DNA of 64,000 bases from Tanytarsus gracilentus. Lineage: Eukaryota; Arthropoda; Insecta; Diptera; Chironomidae. This document shows, one piece after another, positions 13,001-26,103 of the stretch (positions are counted from its first letter, which is position 1; every line of letters starts with the position of its first letter). Position numbers and translations under genes: made by a program. The notes under the pieces are model-generated. The model did no database searches. It saw only the letters and a list, made by a program, of their open reading frames with translations, and was not told where the DNA came from. Where the stretch lies: positions 5,103,501 through 5,167,500 of the forward strand of contig JAXRKN010000037.1 in the NCBI GenBank assembly GCA_038502055.1, in the 5' to 3' direction.

Positions 13001-16000
13001 ACGCGCTGCAAACTCACGCGAAATTCAATACTTTTCATAATCGTAAAAAATGAAGAGTAAGCGAAAAAAAGGCAATTGACCTGATTATTTCCTATTGCAC
13101 GAGGCACTTCGATAAGCATGAAACACGCTTTTTGGCGGTTTATGTTAGGGGTTGAAAATAAACAGATTAGTCTTCCGCTGCAAGGTCATGGCTTGATATG
13201 AGAGAACGGGAATGAATTACCATCGAATCACTTCCACTTTGACGCCGCTAATTCGCTCAAAAAAAGGTATTTGTGCCTTTTGGCATAAATGAGCAAAAGC
13301 GACAACCAAATTTGAATGAGCGAAAAAGAGAGGAAAAAAAGAAAGTTTTCGCTCTATGTACAAAAAAATACATAAACAAGCGATTTTGCTGTTGTTGAGT
13401 TCGGTGAGAAGAGAAAGTGCAACAACAAAGCGGAATTCACTCACACCACGCACACAAAAAAATTTTCATGGTTTCAAAAAAAATATTATTTTAAAAAATG
13501 TTAATATGATTCGAATAAACTCCGTATGATGTCACATTAACTTCGTAACCTACAAAAAATGTGACTCCGTGCTGTAAGCGCCGAAATTTTTTAAGAAATG
13601 TGCTATGGCGGCCACACGCGTTGAGATTTTATTCGTGAGTTTTTTATCTGATAATTTAAGAGTGATTTTTCCTCGGCAAGCAGATGGAAATTATTTTTCG
13701 AGGTGAAAGATGTTGCACTCACAATTATTTTACGCTGACGACTATCAGCTTTAAAATTTCAATTACTCTAATCAATGAAACCAAGCCATATCCCCAATTT
13801 AATCTCGTCTGTGTTTACAAATCATTTTGCTCCCAAATATTTTCGTATTTTTGCTCGTAGCCAGACTGACTTTCACAGAAAGGTCTTTGTGTGTTCTTAT
13901 TTGCTCTGCAGGGATAGTTGCTCGTATAGTAAATTCACTTCGCACAGAATAATCGAGCTATCAAAGCAAATTTATCGAGCATTCAACCCTCCGCCTTCCC
14001 CCCACAATATAATTGTGTATGTATACACAGCACAGTTATTTCCATATTAATAGAGCTCTGAGTTCAAGGACTTTCATTTTCTCTCCCTCACTTCTTCTTA
14101 TTTTTACTTTTTCGGCAAAAGATTAAGCACATAAAAAAATTATTTTTGCAAATATAGGCAAATTTTAATTTTATGTCAGCATATGCACGATTGTAAGCGA
14201 AATTTTGTCGAATCTCTATGGAGTAATTTTTTATTTCCATTCACTGTGAATCATTAGGGTGCGAAAGTTTCTAGACACCAGTGGGTGGAGGAAAATCATG
14301 CGATGAGTGCACAATTGTAGCTATTTATTAAATAATCATTTTTGCGTATTTAATTTTAACCGGCACTTGATTAAAATTATTTAAGTTCGATAACACAATT
14401 AGCATTAATTGATATTCGAATCACATCATTGAAAATAGTTTGGTGGTTTTTTAAATAATTTAGTTCATTTTAAACTTTAAAAAACGCTAATTGATTGCAT
14501 TAATTGTAATTGAAAATTTAAAAAACATTTAGGAACATTGAAACAGCCTCATTAAATTCCACTAAATCAAATCGCCATTTAATTGCCATTATTTAAAACT
14601 CTTCATTTAAAAACATCTCCATTAACTTCAATCAGAATGAATGGCTTAGATTGAAATCTCCCTTTTATTTATGTACCAGTACACATATATGTGCACTCAA
14701 ACGGTTTCTGGTATGTGCATGTCATTACATCGTAAATTTGCATTGGAATTAAAGCGAGAGTAAAAAATTCCTCGTCGATATTTTCTCAGTAATTAAACGA
14801 AGAAAAATATGAAATGCAGCGATTTAACGGGAAAGTTTTACTAACAAAAAAAATTAATTATTTATATGAGTTTGGAATTTAATTAACGCACATCGACATT
14901 AAATTTCCGGGAACATTTTTATTCTATGTGGTCAAAAAATATTTTTTTCTGAGGTTAACGAGTGAGCAACAATCAGTACTGAATAAATTAAAATTCTCAT
15001 TTAATTCACTCATCACTTCACTTTGGAAAATTCTACAACACTTTTAATTTTTCGTAAAAAATATTTAAAATTTTTCAAGAAAAAAATTAAAAAATCGAAA
15101 ACAATGAAAAAATTCATTTCACTTTTTTACTCCAATAAATTTACCTTCTTTATGAGTTTTTTAATCCACAGTTGTTGAAATTTTATCCTAAATGTATAAA
15201 AATTAATTTTTTTTCTTCATTCGCTTGTGTGATGTCGAACGTTTTTTTATACATACACAAGATGCACTTAAAATTTTTATTTTTAGACACTTTTCTTTCG
15301 AAATACGTAAAAATATTTTTAAATTTTTTTTCTCGCTCAAAATCCACGTCACTGATTTTAAATTCTTTTTTACAGCCTTTTTACTTTATATTTTTTTAGA
15401 TCTTCTTTCACTCTTTTTTCTTCTCTCTTTTTTTTGCAACGGTAAACTTTAAAATATTTATTCAGTTATTTTTCCTCAAACACAAAGAAAAGAAAAATTT
15501 TCTTTCTTTTCGATTTCACGTAGTTTTATTCGTAAATTTTTGCATTTAAAATTGTCGAAAAAAAATCACTGACGGATGTTTCACGTTTTAGGGTCAAGGG
15601 TTATGACTCTGTCTCTCTCTCTCTTTCTCATTAATTGAAAAACAATTATTAAACTGCACTTTTAAATTTTTTAACGACTTTACAAGTCAAAGGCTCTCTC
15701 CAGACTGAGAGTTTTTTGTTTTCGAGAGCGTGCATACAAGTGATCGAGAAGGTGGAAGAAGAAGAAGTGGTAAATAAGAGAGAAAAATGAGAAAATACTC
15801 AAAATTCTCTGAGAGAGTAAAAAGAGTCGAGAGAATAAAAACTTATGAGGATGAGAGGAACACGTGAGTTGAAAATAATCAAAAGATGACAAAAACTTTT
15901 TTATTTGCAAAATTAGAAAACAATTAAATTGCAAACTGTTGAATGTTCAATTTTCAGCCCACACACACGCTTCACATCTGAGTGAAAAAGTTAATGGCAA

Positions 16001-18026
16001 TAAATTGAAAATAGATCGAGAGCATTTAGAAATAAAATTTATTGCCATTACTCTCTCTCTCTCCCGCAAGCGATTATTAAGATAAATTTTATTTGTGGGA
16101 GGCGATCGAGAATATGAAGCTGATGTTCGATGAATAAGAAGAAAAAATTGGAGGAGGAGGGCATCATACACGAAAAAGGATTAAAATTATGATTTTTGAT
16201 GCATTGCAAAAACTTTATTTTCATCTAAAAATTTATTTGGATTAAAAAGTGAGAAATTCCCTTTTTATTTTGACTGACCTCCTTGAACCCGGAATGTGAA
16301 CATTTTAAAACACTCTACAAAAAAATTCACTCAATAATCAATTATTGAGAGGTGCATCGAGAACAATTTTTTTGCGTGTTTTTTCTTCTTTCAACTTTTT
16401 TCGTAAACATCGCATCACGAAATGCATTTTCACGGGTGAAAGTTTTTTTCCTCTTCTTCTCTCATTCAATGCACACGCGGCTGCTGAAAACTGGTTGATT
16501 ATATAAACAATTTTTTTATATACCTTCGGCAACCATAAACGCTTAAGGGAATAATTCGCTAGCTATAGCGATAAACACCCTATTAAGTGAGTGAGAGAGA
16601 GAGAAAATGAGGAAATTAAAGCGAACTTAAGCCTTTGTGTATTGATAAACGAATGAAAGTAGGCCGACATCGAATTTTTTGCCATGTTCTTTCGCCTCTT
16701 TTTCTCCTCCGCGTGTGCGATGTGAGCTCGAGCAAGAACAACCGTTAAGTCAGCTAGTCATTTTTCTCTTTCACTCGCTCGTGCAGAATTTTAATGTTTG
16801 TCGCTTTAGAATTTAATTTTAATTGGTGAAAAAAGAGCTTTTTAAACATTTTTGCTGCTTTTTTTGTTGGCACACAGCGAGTGAGAGAGAAAAAAAATTA
16901 AACCTTGACACAGATTTTTTATTGAGCACAACAAAATTTCTTCTTCACTTCATGTGAAGCTTTTTTTGCTACTCTCCTCAAGCATAAGTTGAACTATGTA
17001 CTCTGCTGGTTTGTTTGCTCAAAAAACAATCTTTGAAAATTGTAGGGGATGTGATGAAATTTAATTTTGAAAAGTTCTTATTTTGTAGCAAAGTTTATAA
17101 AAACAATAGTAAAAGCTTGCAAAAAAAATAATTCCAATTTTTAACTTAAAATACCTACTTTAAATTAATGTAAATTTATTTATTAAAAAAGTTTTTTAAA
17201 TCCAATCTTGACCCTTTTAAAAGCTTTCTGATGAAAAAAATCAATTATTGATCTTGAAAAAAAAATACTTTAGTATACTAGGAAAAAGTTTATGTTATCA
17301 AACTTAACCTTTAAATCTGTAAAACATCGAAAGTTTATTTAAAAAAAACAAGTTGTTGTAACCTAAATAAAAAATTACAAAAACTTTAAAAAGAGTCGAA
17401 AGTAAAATGAGGTTAACTCAACCTTAAAGTCATCATCTATAGTCATCTCAAGTAATTAAGTATCGAATGCGAAGTTTTCATTTCAGTATCGCAAACAAAA
17501 ATCTCGTGCGATGAATAATGAAAATGAGAAGCGGTGCAAAAATGGAGAACGAGAGAGTAAAAAGTTAACGGTATGTTGTGCCATTTCTTGCTTTACTCCA
17601 TCAAGAACCTTCCTCATTTCTTCTCGAAATTGGAAAAGTGGCACACCAAGCTCCCATGTTCTTTTGAGTCACTCTCGCACGAATATGTCCGATGATAAAT
17701 TGGAATTAAATTACACAATTTTTGTTAAATAAAATTTCTCTCTCTCTTTATTTTGTTGTTTCTTTGTTACATACACGTTCGTAATGATAATTGTGATTAA
17801 CTTTTTACTGATGTCATGAAAATGTATTGCAAAAAAATTATTGTTAAGGATTAAAAATTTGATGATTTTTTTTTAAATTTTAGCGTGCACAAAAAATTCA
17901 AAGTATCAAACTTTTCATCATCGCATCGTACAAAAATTTTGTTAAACTTATAAAGTCTCTCTGCTATTGTCCAATATCCGCTTGTGTTAAACTGAATGAA
18001 TGGAGCTCATCTCATATGTATAAATT
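10012..18026. other. Gene-poor AT-rich DNA up to the 3' end of Angiomotin
   Basis: There is no gene I can support. Open frames here are T- or A-rich and lack family signatures. The part from about 15,000 to 15,700 is very T-rich. Near 17,570-17,670 the minus strand has a short protein-like frame with a possible splice donor, treated as a finding. The right-hand end, below 18,027, should contain the Angiomotin 3' untranslated region. Confidence 0.55.
17747..17752 (-). terminator. Possible polyadenylation signal of Angiomotin
   Basis: AATAAA on the minus strand, about 275 bases beyond the Angiomotin stop codon. In AT-rich DNA this hexamer is common by chance, so position is the only real support. 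Confidence 0.4.
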
Positions 18027-21000
18027 CTAAAATTGAATACGATATTTATTTTCTCCGCTGTTGCTCCTTCCGCTGTTTGCACGTTGATGTTGTTGCTTCC
18101 AATCGTTCGATGAAGAGGTTGTGTTCGGTGGTGTTGAGGGATGGGCCTGAAAAGCGTGATGCAATACACTTGAACTGGGTAGTGTTGGCTTTGTGGGTGA
18201 ACTACTGTTACTCATATAATTTAATTTCCCTCCGGCTGGCGGCTGATTTAAATTCAAATACTTTGGTGGAGTTCGAGTTCTCGATCGTTGCGTCAGAGAC
18301 TGATAAGCGACCTCCGGCGGCTTTGGACTCGAACGCGAGTTGGAACCACTCGAAATGGAACCTTCGCGAGATTGTTGATGATGTTGTTGTGAATTTTGCG
18401 GTGATTGACGCATGAAAGTAATTTTCTTGGGACTCGCACCGATACCGAAGCGCTTTTGAGAGTCAGCCGATGAGGGCGAGTCAGGTAAGCGCTGATAATT
18501 TTTGGTCGATAAATAATCGGGCTTGTTTGAGTAGTAAATTTTCGTGATATTACTTGCAGTGTCATTCTTTATTGTGCCATAACTTTTTGGACAATTTTTC
18601 GTAGAATTGAGAGCCATTTGCAGTTCACTTTTTATATCGACAAAATTCTTCGAACCCGTTGACGTAACTGGCGATTGATGACGCTTAAGGCTCGATGTTT
18701 TCATTTCGTATTCGCTTTTATTGCTGTTGGATTTATTCGAGTCGGTTTCACTCAATCTTCCGTATTCAAGTTTCCTTGGTGGTTTGAGTGATCGCGGTGG
18801 ACGCGGCAAAGCAGAAGGCGGTGCCGATGACTGACGATCTTTACGTGGTGGGAGAATTATTTTTGGAAGCTATGAATTGAATTTTTATGTCAATTTAAAA
18901 AAATTATCTCAAATATTTTCTTCGCTCTACCTTTGATGCATCCGATTGATTGCCAATGTTACTGATGTCGTTCATGTTGTGACCTATTGTCGATGAGACT
19001 TGCGCCAAGTTACTTCTAAGCTTCTGCGATGAACGTCCTTGCTTCTCGAGTAGAGAAATTTCTTCATTCTTACCGGAATTACTCGAATTTGCCGGCGTGT
19101 TTTCTCGTTGATTTCTCAAGTGTGCCAAGTTCTGAAGGAAGGCATCGCTATTATTATTCGATGAAGTTAATGTCGCCATTTCCTCCGATAATGCGGCCGT
19201 TTTCTTGCCTAGTAAATTGCTCGGAAAGCAGCATATCTGAAAGTTAATTGCTTGTAAATTTTCCCTTTCTCTCACATGTGTCTTAAATTTATATTTCACA
19301 ATGATTATAGGAAAGTTTTCTTATAATAAAATGCAAATTTGATTAGAAAGAGAAAGGAAATTATTTAATCAAGTTTTAATTTTAATACTTCCAGATGGAC
19401 TTTAAATTTTTAATTTATTAGAAAAATTTATCTTCCTCATTAACTCGAAAGCCCAAAGGAAGTATTAATTTTAATTCAAAACTTACCTTTTTAGTAACGC
19501 CTCATTTCGCTCTATCGAATTTCCCACTGCACACACAAGCCACAACTCACAAATAAAACGAGTTTTTGAGTGAAAAGGAAAATAAACTTTTTGTGGAACT
19601 TAAAATTTTTTTATTTTTTTGGAGTAGTCAGAGCAGAGAGATTAGGATAATTATTACAGCACCATCGTTGACATTTTTTTAACGTTTTTTTGCCAATATT
19701 AACAGAGCACAAATTTAATTTCGCTAATTTTCTGGTGCATTCGCGTGGAAAGAAATCCAAAAGCTTTTTTTTATTTGGTAGGAGACTAAAAAAGGAAAAA
19801 GCTGAAAAATTCTATAAGCTAAATTTGGTGAAAAAAAGAAAAACTTAAAACACGAGAAAATTAAAAATTTCACAATGACTCAATTTTATTAATTAGGAAG
19901 GGAATTTTTTCAAGAAAATTACAAATTTTTGGTTATTTGGTTATGGGAGCACAGAATGGTGAATTTTAGATGATTTACGTACGAATAAATTTTTGAACTT
20001 TTTAATAAAAGTTTTGAGTCTCTTTAATTTTTCTTTCAACTCAAAAAATTTTAAGCGTTAGTAAAATTTTCATTTTAGTATAAAATTAATAAATTTTCAA
20101 AAGCTTCTTGAAAGCTCATTTTTATAAATTTTATGTGATCGACACTTTTTTCACAATATATAAATTATTAAGCTTAAAAATCATCAATCATGCAAACAAC
20201 ACACGGTTAAGCAATAAATCATCAAAAATACCAACTTTATAATTTCATCTTTTCTATCATCAACAACTTCAGTCTTGAGAGAAATATCATCAATAAAAAA
20301 ATTAGAGTTCACTGAATGGACTTCAGTAAAAAACCTCCTGCTCGTCATCATCGTCATCGACAACACTACCAATGTCATAGGTGGCCGGCAACGATTGCAT
20401 CGAATTGGAAAAAGTATTTTGAGCTTTTAAATTGTTAGCGACATTGAAACTAGTTAGATTTATTCCAGAGGCGCCGGTCGGCGAAGATGCACACAGACTT
20501 AAAGAACTTGCACGCGAATTATGAATGAGTGCAGCATTTCTCGTTTTGAGATTTCGATTTTGTTGCTGCTGCAATTGAATGTGATGCTGTTGGATTAATG
20601 TGAGTTCACTTACTTTCGTTAGTAGCTGATTGTCTAATTTTTTAAGCTGATCATCAATTGTTTTTCGCTGCTCGTCCAATGACTCGAGGTAATTGGAGGC
20701 ACTTGACGATGATGTAATTGATGGCTGTTGGTGTTGATGTTGCATCGTAGTTGTGGTGGACGAGCATGAGGTATTGGGTGAAATACCGCTCGACGACGCT
20801 GGTGGAACTGATGATAGCTTTTGACCGTAATTCGGTTGATAAAGATTGCTATAAGCGCCAGCAAGAAGGGCGTCAAATGATGAATTTGATGTGGCCGAAA
20901 CGGTCTTTGAGCTACTCGCTGACGGCATTAAATTCTCATAATTCGTCGTGTTATAAATCAATGGCGTGGTGGGTGTCGAAGAGACGATTGACGATGATGA

Positions 21001-23379
21001 TGGAGTATTGTTCAGGAGATTATAAGCTGGATTACCTGTGTATACTGATTGAGATTGATTAAAATTTATTGATCGAAATGATGAGTTCACTTTTCATGAA
21101 TTATTTGGAACAGGATTTAGTCAATTTTAAATGAATGGATTTCAACTCACATTTCTGTTCTTGTAACTGCCTCAAAATGTCCTCTTTCTCCTTCTCCGCC
21201 AATCGATTTTCGACCATTTTTAATCTCGTCTGTAGCTCATCAACTTTCCTCTGCGCCGAATGAGCTTCGGAAATAATTCTCTCCGTGTCCTGTGCACTTC
21301 CATCACCCATAGCCATTTTTCGTCCCTCATCCAAATTTCGCTGCTCCAATTTGGAACATTCCGCTTCCAAGCGCATAATCTGGCTGTCCTTTTCACGCAA
21401 TTGCCACTTCAAGTTTGACTCGCTTGGAGGCGTACGATTTAAATCTTTTGAAAATTCATTTTCAAGTTCAAGTCGCAATTTATCTCGTCGTTCATTCGTG
21501 CTCAATAATGATTGAAGTTGCTTCTGATAGTGTTGCTTTTGACGCAACTGCGTGGAAGAGATTTTTTTCAGTTAATTGCTTGTAATTAATCAAGTGAAAT
21601 TTTTTACCTCCTCTTCAAGTCTTTTGAGAGCGGAGTCCAACACATTAATGTGAATTCTCTGCTCCTCAAGTGTAGCGCTTTGAGCTTGAATCTCGATGTA
21701 TTGTCGCTTATTGGCGTCAACCTACGCGCAAAAATATAAAAAAATGATTGAAATTATTTATATTGAGTCATAGTTCTCAGTCCCTTAAAGATTTCTCTAT
21801 TGCTTCATTTTCAAACCCAATTAAGCTAATTAAAATTAATGCTAAACTTTGCGATGTGAAAAAACTTTATTTTTTCACTCACCAACTCTTTATTTTGCTG
21901 AATTAATTGAGTTATGAGCATATCCTGCTGAGTTCTTCCCGTCGAAGCGAGCTGTTGCTGTTGTTGAGTTGTTGCAATTAAAAGTTGTTGCTGCAAACCA
22001 TCGACTTGTTCTCGCAACACTCGATTTAATTCCTGAAGGCGTCTGCAATCAGTTTGTAATCGCGTCCTTGCCGTTCGTTCTAATCGCTCACGTCTCTCAC
22101 ACGACTGAACCAATTCCTCATGCACTCGATAAATGTTGCTTACTTCTTGTTCGAGCTTCTGTGACTTTGCAACTTTCATCAAGCAATCATTGAGCTGTTC
22201 ACGTAGTTTATTATTTTCGACTTCTAACTGCTCAAAGTCATTGAAATTGAGGGTGTTCGTAGCTGAATTACTATCCTCATGTCCTTCGGGAGAATCAGTG
22301 CTAAGTTTAGTAAGATCTGGCTGCGATTTACTTTTACTTCGATTATTAGTTCCATTATCAACCGACCAATTAACTTGATTCGAGGTGTTTTCAGACACGC
22401 CCGAATCTCTCGTTGACTCAACAACATTTGGCAATCGAACTTCCTTTGCGAGATGTTTTAAAACATAGCTCTGATTCAGATATTGCTGCTCATTTTCGGT
22501 AATTGGAATCGCATCGTTACCATGCATATGACCAGAATAATTTACGAGAGTTCGTGATGCACTTTTATCCTTACTTTTATTGTAGTTTGGTGGCGATGGC
22601 GAAGAATTAATGAAATATAAGTCGTGTTTGCTCGTGGGTGCGGCAGCAAACAATGGCTGTGTATCATTGTTATCATGAATTATTAATGTCGAATAGCTCG
22701 ACTGTGACACATCGAGTGATGAGCGATTTGAGTGATCAATTGAGTTGCGATTTGAGTGCGATTGCTGAGCTTGCTGGATTAGCGAATTTCGTTGGCTTCC
22801 ATTAGGGTCGGAGTGACCTCGAAGATCAACCGAAACACTTCGATTGCTGAATCTTTGAGGAGGATTTGTGGCGTCGGTGGAGGCGCTCGCATAACGAATT
22901 TTTGTTGCTGGCGGAGTCGATGGGACTTTTTCATAAATGTTCAATTCTGAAAATTATCAAAATTTTAAATCTTAAGATTTCAATAGCAATATAAATTTCT
23001 CACGTGTATTGTCATTTACTGGCGTGACATTTCCAGATAAGTTCTCTTGTCCTTGTGGCTCAGCTCGAGGTTGCAGCAAAACATATCGCTCTTCCTTAGA
23101 TAAATTCACATCACAATCGTCCTCGAAATAGTCATGCTCATCATCGTCCGTGTCCGAAAAGCTTTTATTATTGATTGTCTGTGATGTTTTGACATCTCTC
23201 ATTACAACTTTGGGTGTTGGCATTGGGATATTTGTGGGAGTTGCGGACTTTCTCTGCTGTCGGGCAGGAACCGCTGGAGTTTGTTGCTGTGGCTGCTGTT
23301 GCGCGGACATTATAACATTTTTATTCGTAGCCGAAGCGAATTGAGAAAATCTTAATCCATGTGGCATTTGTGAAGACAT
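18027..23379 (-). CDS. Amot: Angiomotin-family Hippo-pathway scaffold
   Basis: Eight coding exons on the minus strand join in frame: 23,379-23,004; 22,946-21,883; 21,721-21,608; 21,547-21,151; 21,089-20,370; 19,526-19,487 (40 bases); 19,219-18,931; 18,869-18,027. The product is 1,280 residues, near the 1,084 of human AMOT p130. The core is a long coiled coil (about residues 355-650) with the family pattern of LEVENNKLREQL, then RRERLERTARTRL, then QAQSATLEEQRIHI. Two PPxY motifs are visible, PPNY (residues 244-247) and PPKY (1,201-1,204), the type bound by WW domains of YAP/Yorkie. Ser-, Gln- and Pro-rich linkers surround the coil. Family members bind YAP, junction proteins and F-actin and restrain growth. 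The start ATG (MSSQMPHG) is the first in frame after an upstream stop, but an upstream exon is possible. The small sixth exon and the donor at 20,370 are the least certain parts; reading past that donor would add DDDDDE and stop soon after. Confidence 0.88.
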
Positions 23380-26003
23380 TTCTTTCAACTTATTATCGAT
23401 GAAAACTAACTTTTCTTTAGGCACGTGTTAAAAGTTAAGGCACAAAATGTTTCCTCTAAAGATCGTTTGTTATAATTTATATCTGTTTTAATTTTTAAAG
23501 CTCCAATACATTTATGTTTCCATCTGAAACAGAACAAATAAATATTATTCAAATAAATTCCTTTGGGTATGAGTAAGCGAAAACATTTATCAGGGTATGA
23601 GTGAAAAGTTTGAGATGCAAAATACTTTGTCATAAAATTTCACTTTGTAAATTAATTTTTTGATTTTAAACAAATTTTATGAAGTAATGTTTTGCCGCTT
23701 TTTTAACACCTTAAATTACACATAAAAGTGGCAAATTTATACTACTGTGTGCACAAGTGAGTAATTATTATTTTCGCTTTCAATGCATATCTTAACTATA
23801 TGTAAGTCTGCATGTATTTGTTTGTTTACAATGAATGGAATGCTGATTTTTTGCGTAAATGCTCTTCACCAACACAAATGTCACTTTAACGATGTGAGAA
23901 AAAAATTTATGTTGGAAAATGATTTTATTTTTGATGAATTTCTTTTGGGGTTATTTCGAAATATTTCATTAAATTTTAAAAGATTTCAAAATGATCACTT
24001 TAAATATTTTTCAACAAGTGAAAAAGCGAAAATTTTCCATAAATTTTTTTCTCGATTATGAAAGAAAAATTCCAAACGAATTAAACTCAATTTTTCATCA
24101 CTAATTCAAAGTTTTATCTTAAATGCTTATGAAAATGTTTTACACAATTATGTTATGAACAAAACTTTCATGTTTTCATGCACTTACAATTGATTGGAAA
24201 TGTTAAAAATTAAAAAATTAAACGAATATCTTAAGCGAAAAAATATTTTAACAGAAAACTTGAAAAAACTTAGCGAACAATTTTTTCTTTCTGTCTAGCT
24301 TATGCGAGATATATGTAGAAAAGCGCTCTTATGTTCATGTCTTTACGAAAGCACTTTGTAATATTTTTTTACTTATGGTTCAGAAATTCCTCAATGACGG
24401 CGTGTTCGTCAGTCTTTTTCGTTTTGGAATAATGTGACTGGAAGTGTGCAAAGTTAAATTAACGTTAGCCGATTTTTTCATAACCCAACATTTTTTGTAA
24501 AGGCTGACTCACTTTGTTGTCACTGGAAGGAAATGATTCATTTAAGTTAATTGACTTTTTTTGAATGAACTACAAAATGATTCTTTGTAAAATTTAATAC
24601 TAAAAGTTTCTTTGAATAAATAAAGTAAATTTTTTAAATTTCTATTTCGAATTTCTTCTGCGAAATTAGAAAATTTTAAATTTATCATTGCCGAAACTTT
24701 CCAGTTGGAAATGAAAAATCTGAAAAGTTTTCCAGGACTAAAAAGCACTGAAAGGATGTGAAAAAGTCAATTTCGTGTTTTAGTGAATAAAGCCTTAAAC
24801 TTTAGGTAATTTTTATAATGTTTTTTGAACAAAACATATAAATTTCATAATTTAATGAAATTGAGAAAAAAAATTGCCAAAGTTCCACAAAAATCGCTAT
24901 CGTAAAATCCACTTTTGATAAATTTTCACGTCATGCGCGATTTAAATTTTCCAACTTTTCATTTTCAACGCAAAAAAGTTGTTTTATCTCACTTTATTTT
25001 GTGATTGCGGTGATAATAGTCAAAACAATAAATCAGTCGATTAAAATCACCATAAAAAAGTGCAATAAACTACTGTCGAATTTTATTGACGTTGTTGTGA
25101 GTAAATTCAGAAGCATTTTTAAAAATATTATTGAAAAAAATTATGAGTGCAATGTCAAGGCCATTTTCTAGCATTTGATAACTTTTATGAAAAAATTTTT
25201 AGACATTAAATATGATTGATAATTTTTTATGAGTATCAAAATGTCTACAAAAAACTATTAAACCTAATTATCGACACCAATCGTGTTAATAAAAACTGAA
25301 CAAAAAAATTTTCAATTTGTAGTCCACTGAAAAAGCAAAAATTATCGCTGTTGTGGTCTCGTTTCATTCCATTAGCCGATAATAATTTATTTGCAATCCA
25401 TTTCACTCTCGTTGCCGTTTTAATAGATGAGAAATTAAGCACGTTCATAAAGTTTAACTACATCACAGAGAGAATTCACGATGTGTGCTGTGTAAATAAA
25501 GAATGGCAGCGATAAAATGAAATATTGTTGTGCGGGTTTGATGCTTGGTGGAGGTCGGTGCCAAAAGCAGAATATATGTTTTACTGAAGGAAAATCGATA
25601 AGCATTTGTCTTTGCACTGGCAAACAGAAAAAAGAGTGAAATGAAATAGGAAAAAGAAATAAGATAGATTGAATTACTTTTTTGTTTTCGTTTAATTTTG
25701 CAAGGTCTGTTTTTGAACTTTTATTGAAGAGGGTAGAGAATTTCTGACAGTGCACTGCAGTGATAATTTTTTGCTATTTTAAAATGAATTTTTGCGATTT
25801 AATTTTTAATTTTTTCAAGCAACACACCCTTGGCACTCAATTGACGTATTTATTCAATTCAATAGAGAAATGTCATCGAGTTTGAAAATATTTTCACAAC
25901 CTCAGAAAACTCGATGAAATGCAAAACAAATTTTAAAGGATAAAAAAATATTTTTGATTAGAAAAATAATTCTCAACTCAAATAAAACATTTTTCTTGTT
26001 CCA
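23380..26003. other. Head-to-head intergenic region between Angiomotin and TBC1D16
   Basis: The two genes point away from each other, so their promoters and untranslated 5' exons should lie here. The sequence is AT-rich. I could not fix a start site for either gene. A splice acceptor ending at 26,004 shows that TBC1D16 has at least one upstream noncoding exon, probably within this interval. Open frames here look random. Confidence 0.5.
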
Positions 26004-26103
26004 GGTCCATCCAACCATACACTCGGAGTCTATAGATAAGAACGATATTAAAAAATTATTCATAAAACTTGATTAAAGTGAGAGAGAGAAAAAAAAGATC
26101 AAA

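Noticed and set aside
17996..18415. 139-codon plus-strand frame
   Set aside because: Antisense shadow of the last Angiomotin exon.
20323..20369. Extension of Angiomotin exon 5 encoding an Asp/Glu run and then a stop
   Set aside because: The donor at 20,370 (GTAGTG) joins in frame to the next exons; the extension needs a poor GTTTTT donor in the wrong phase.
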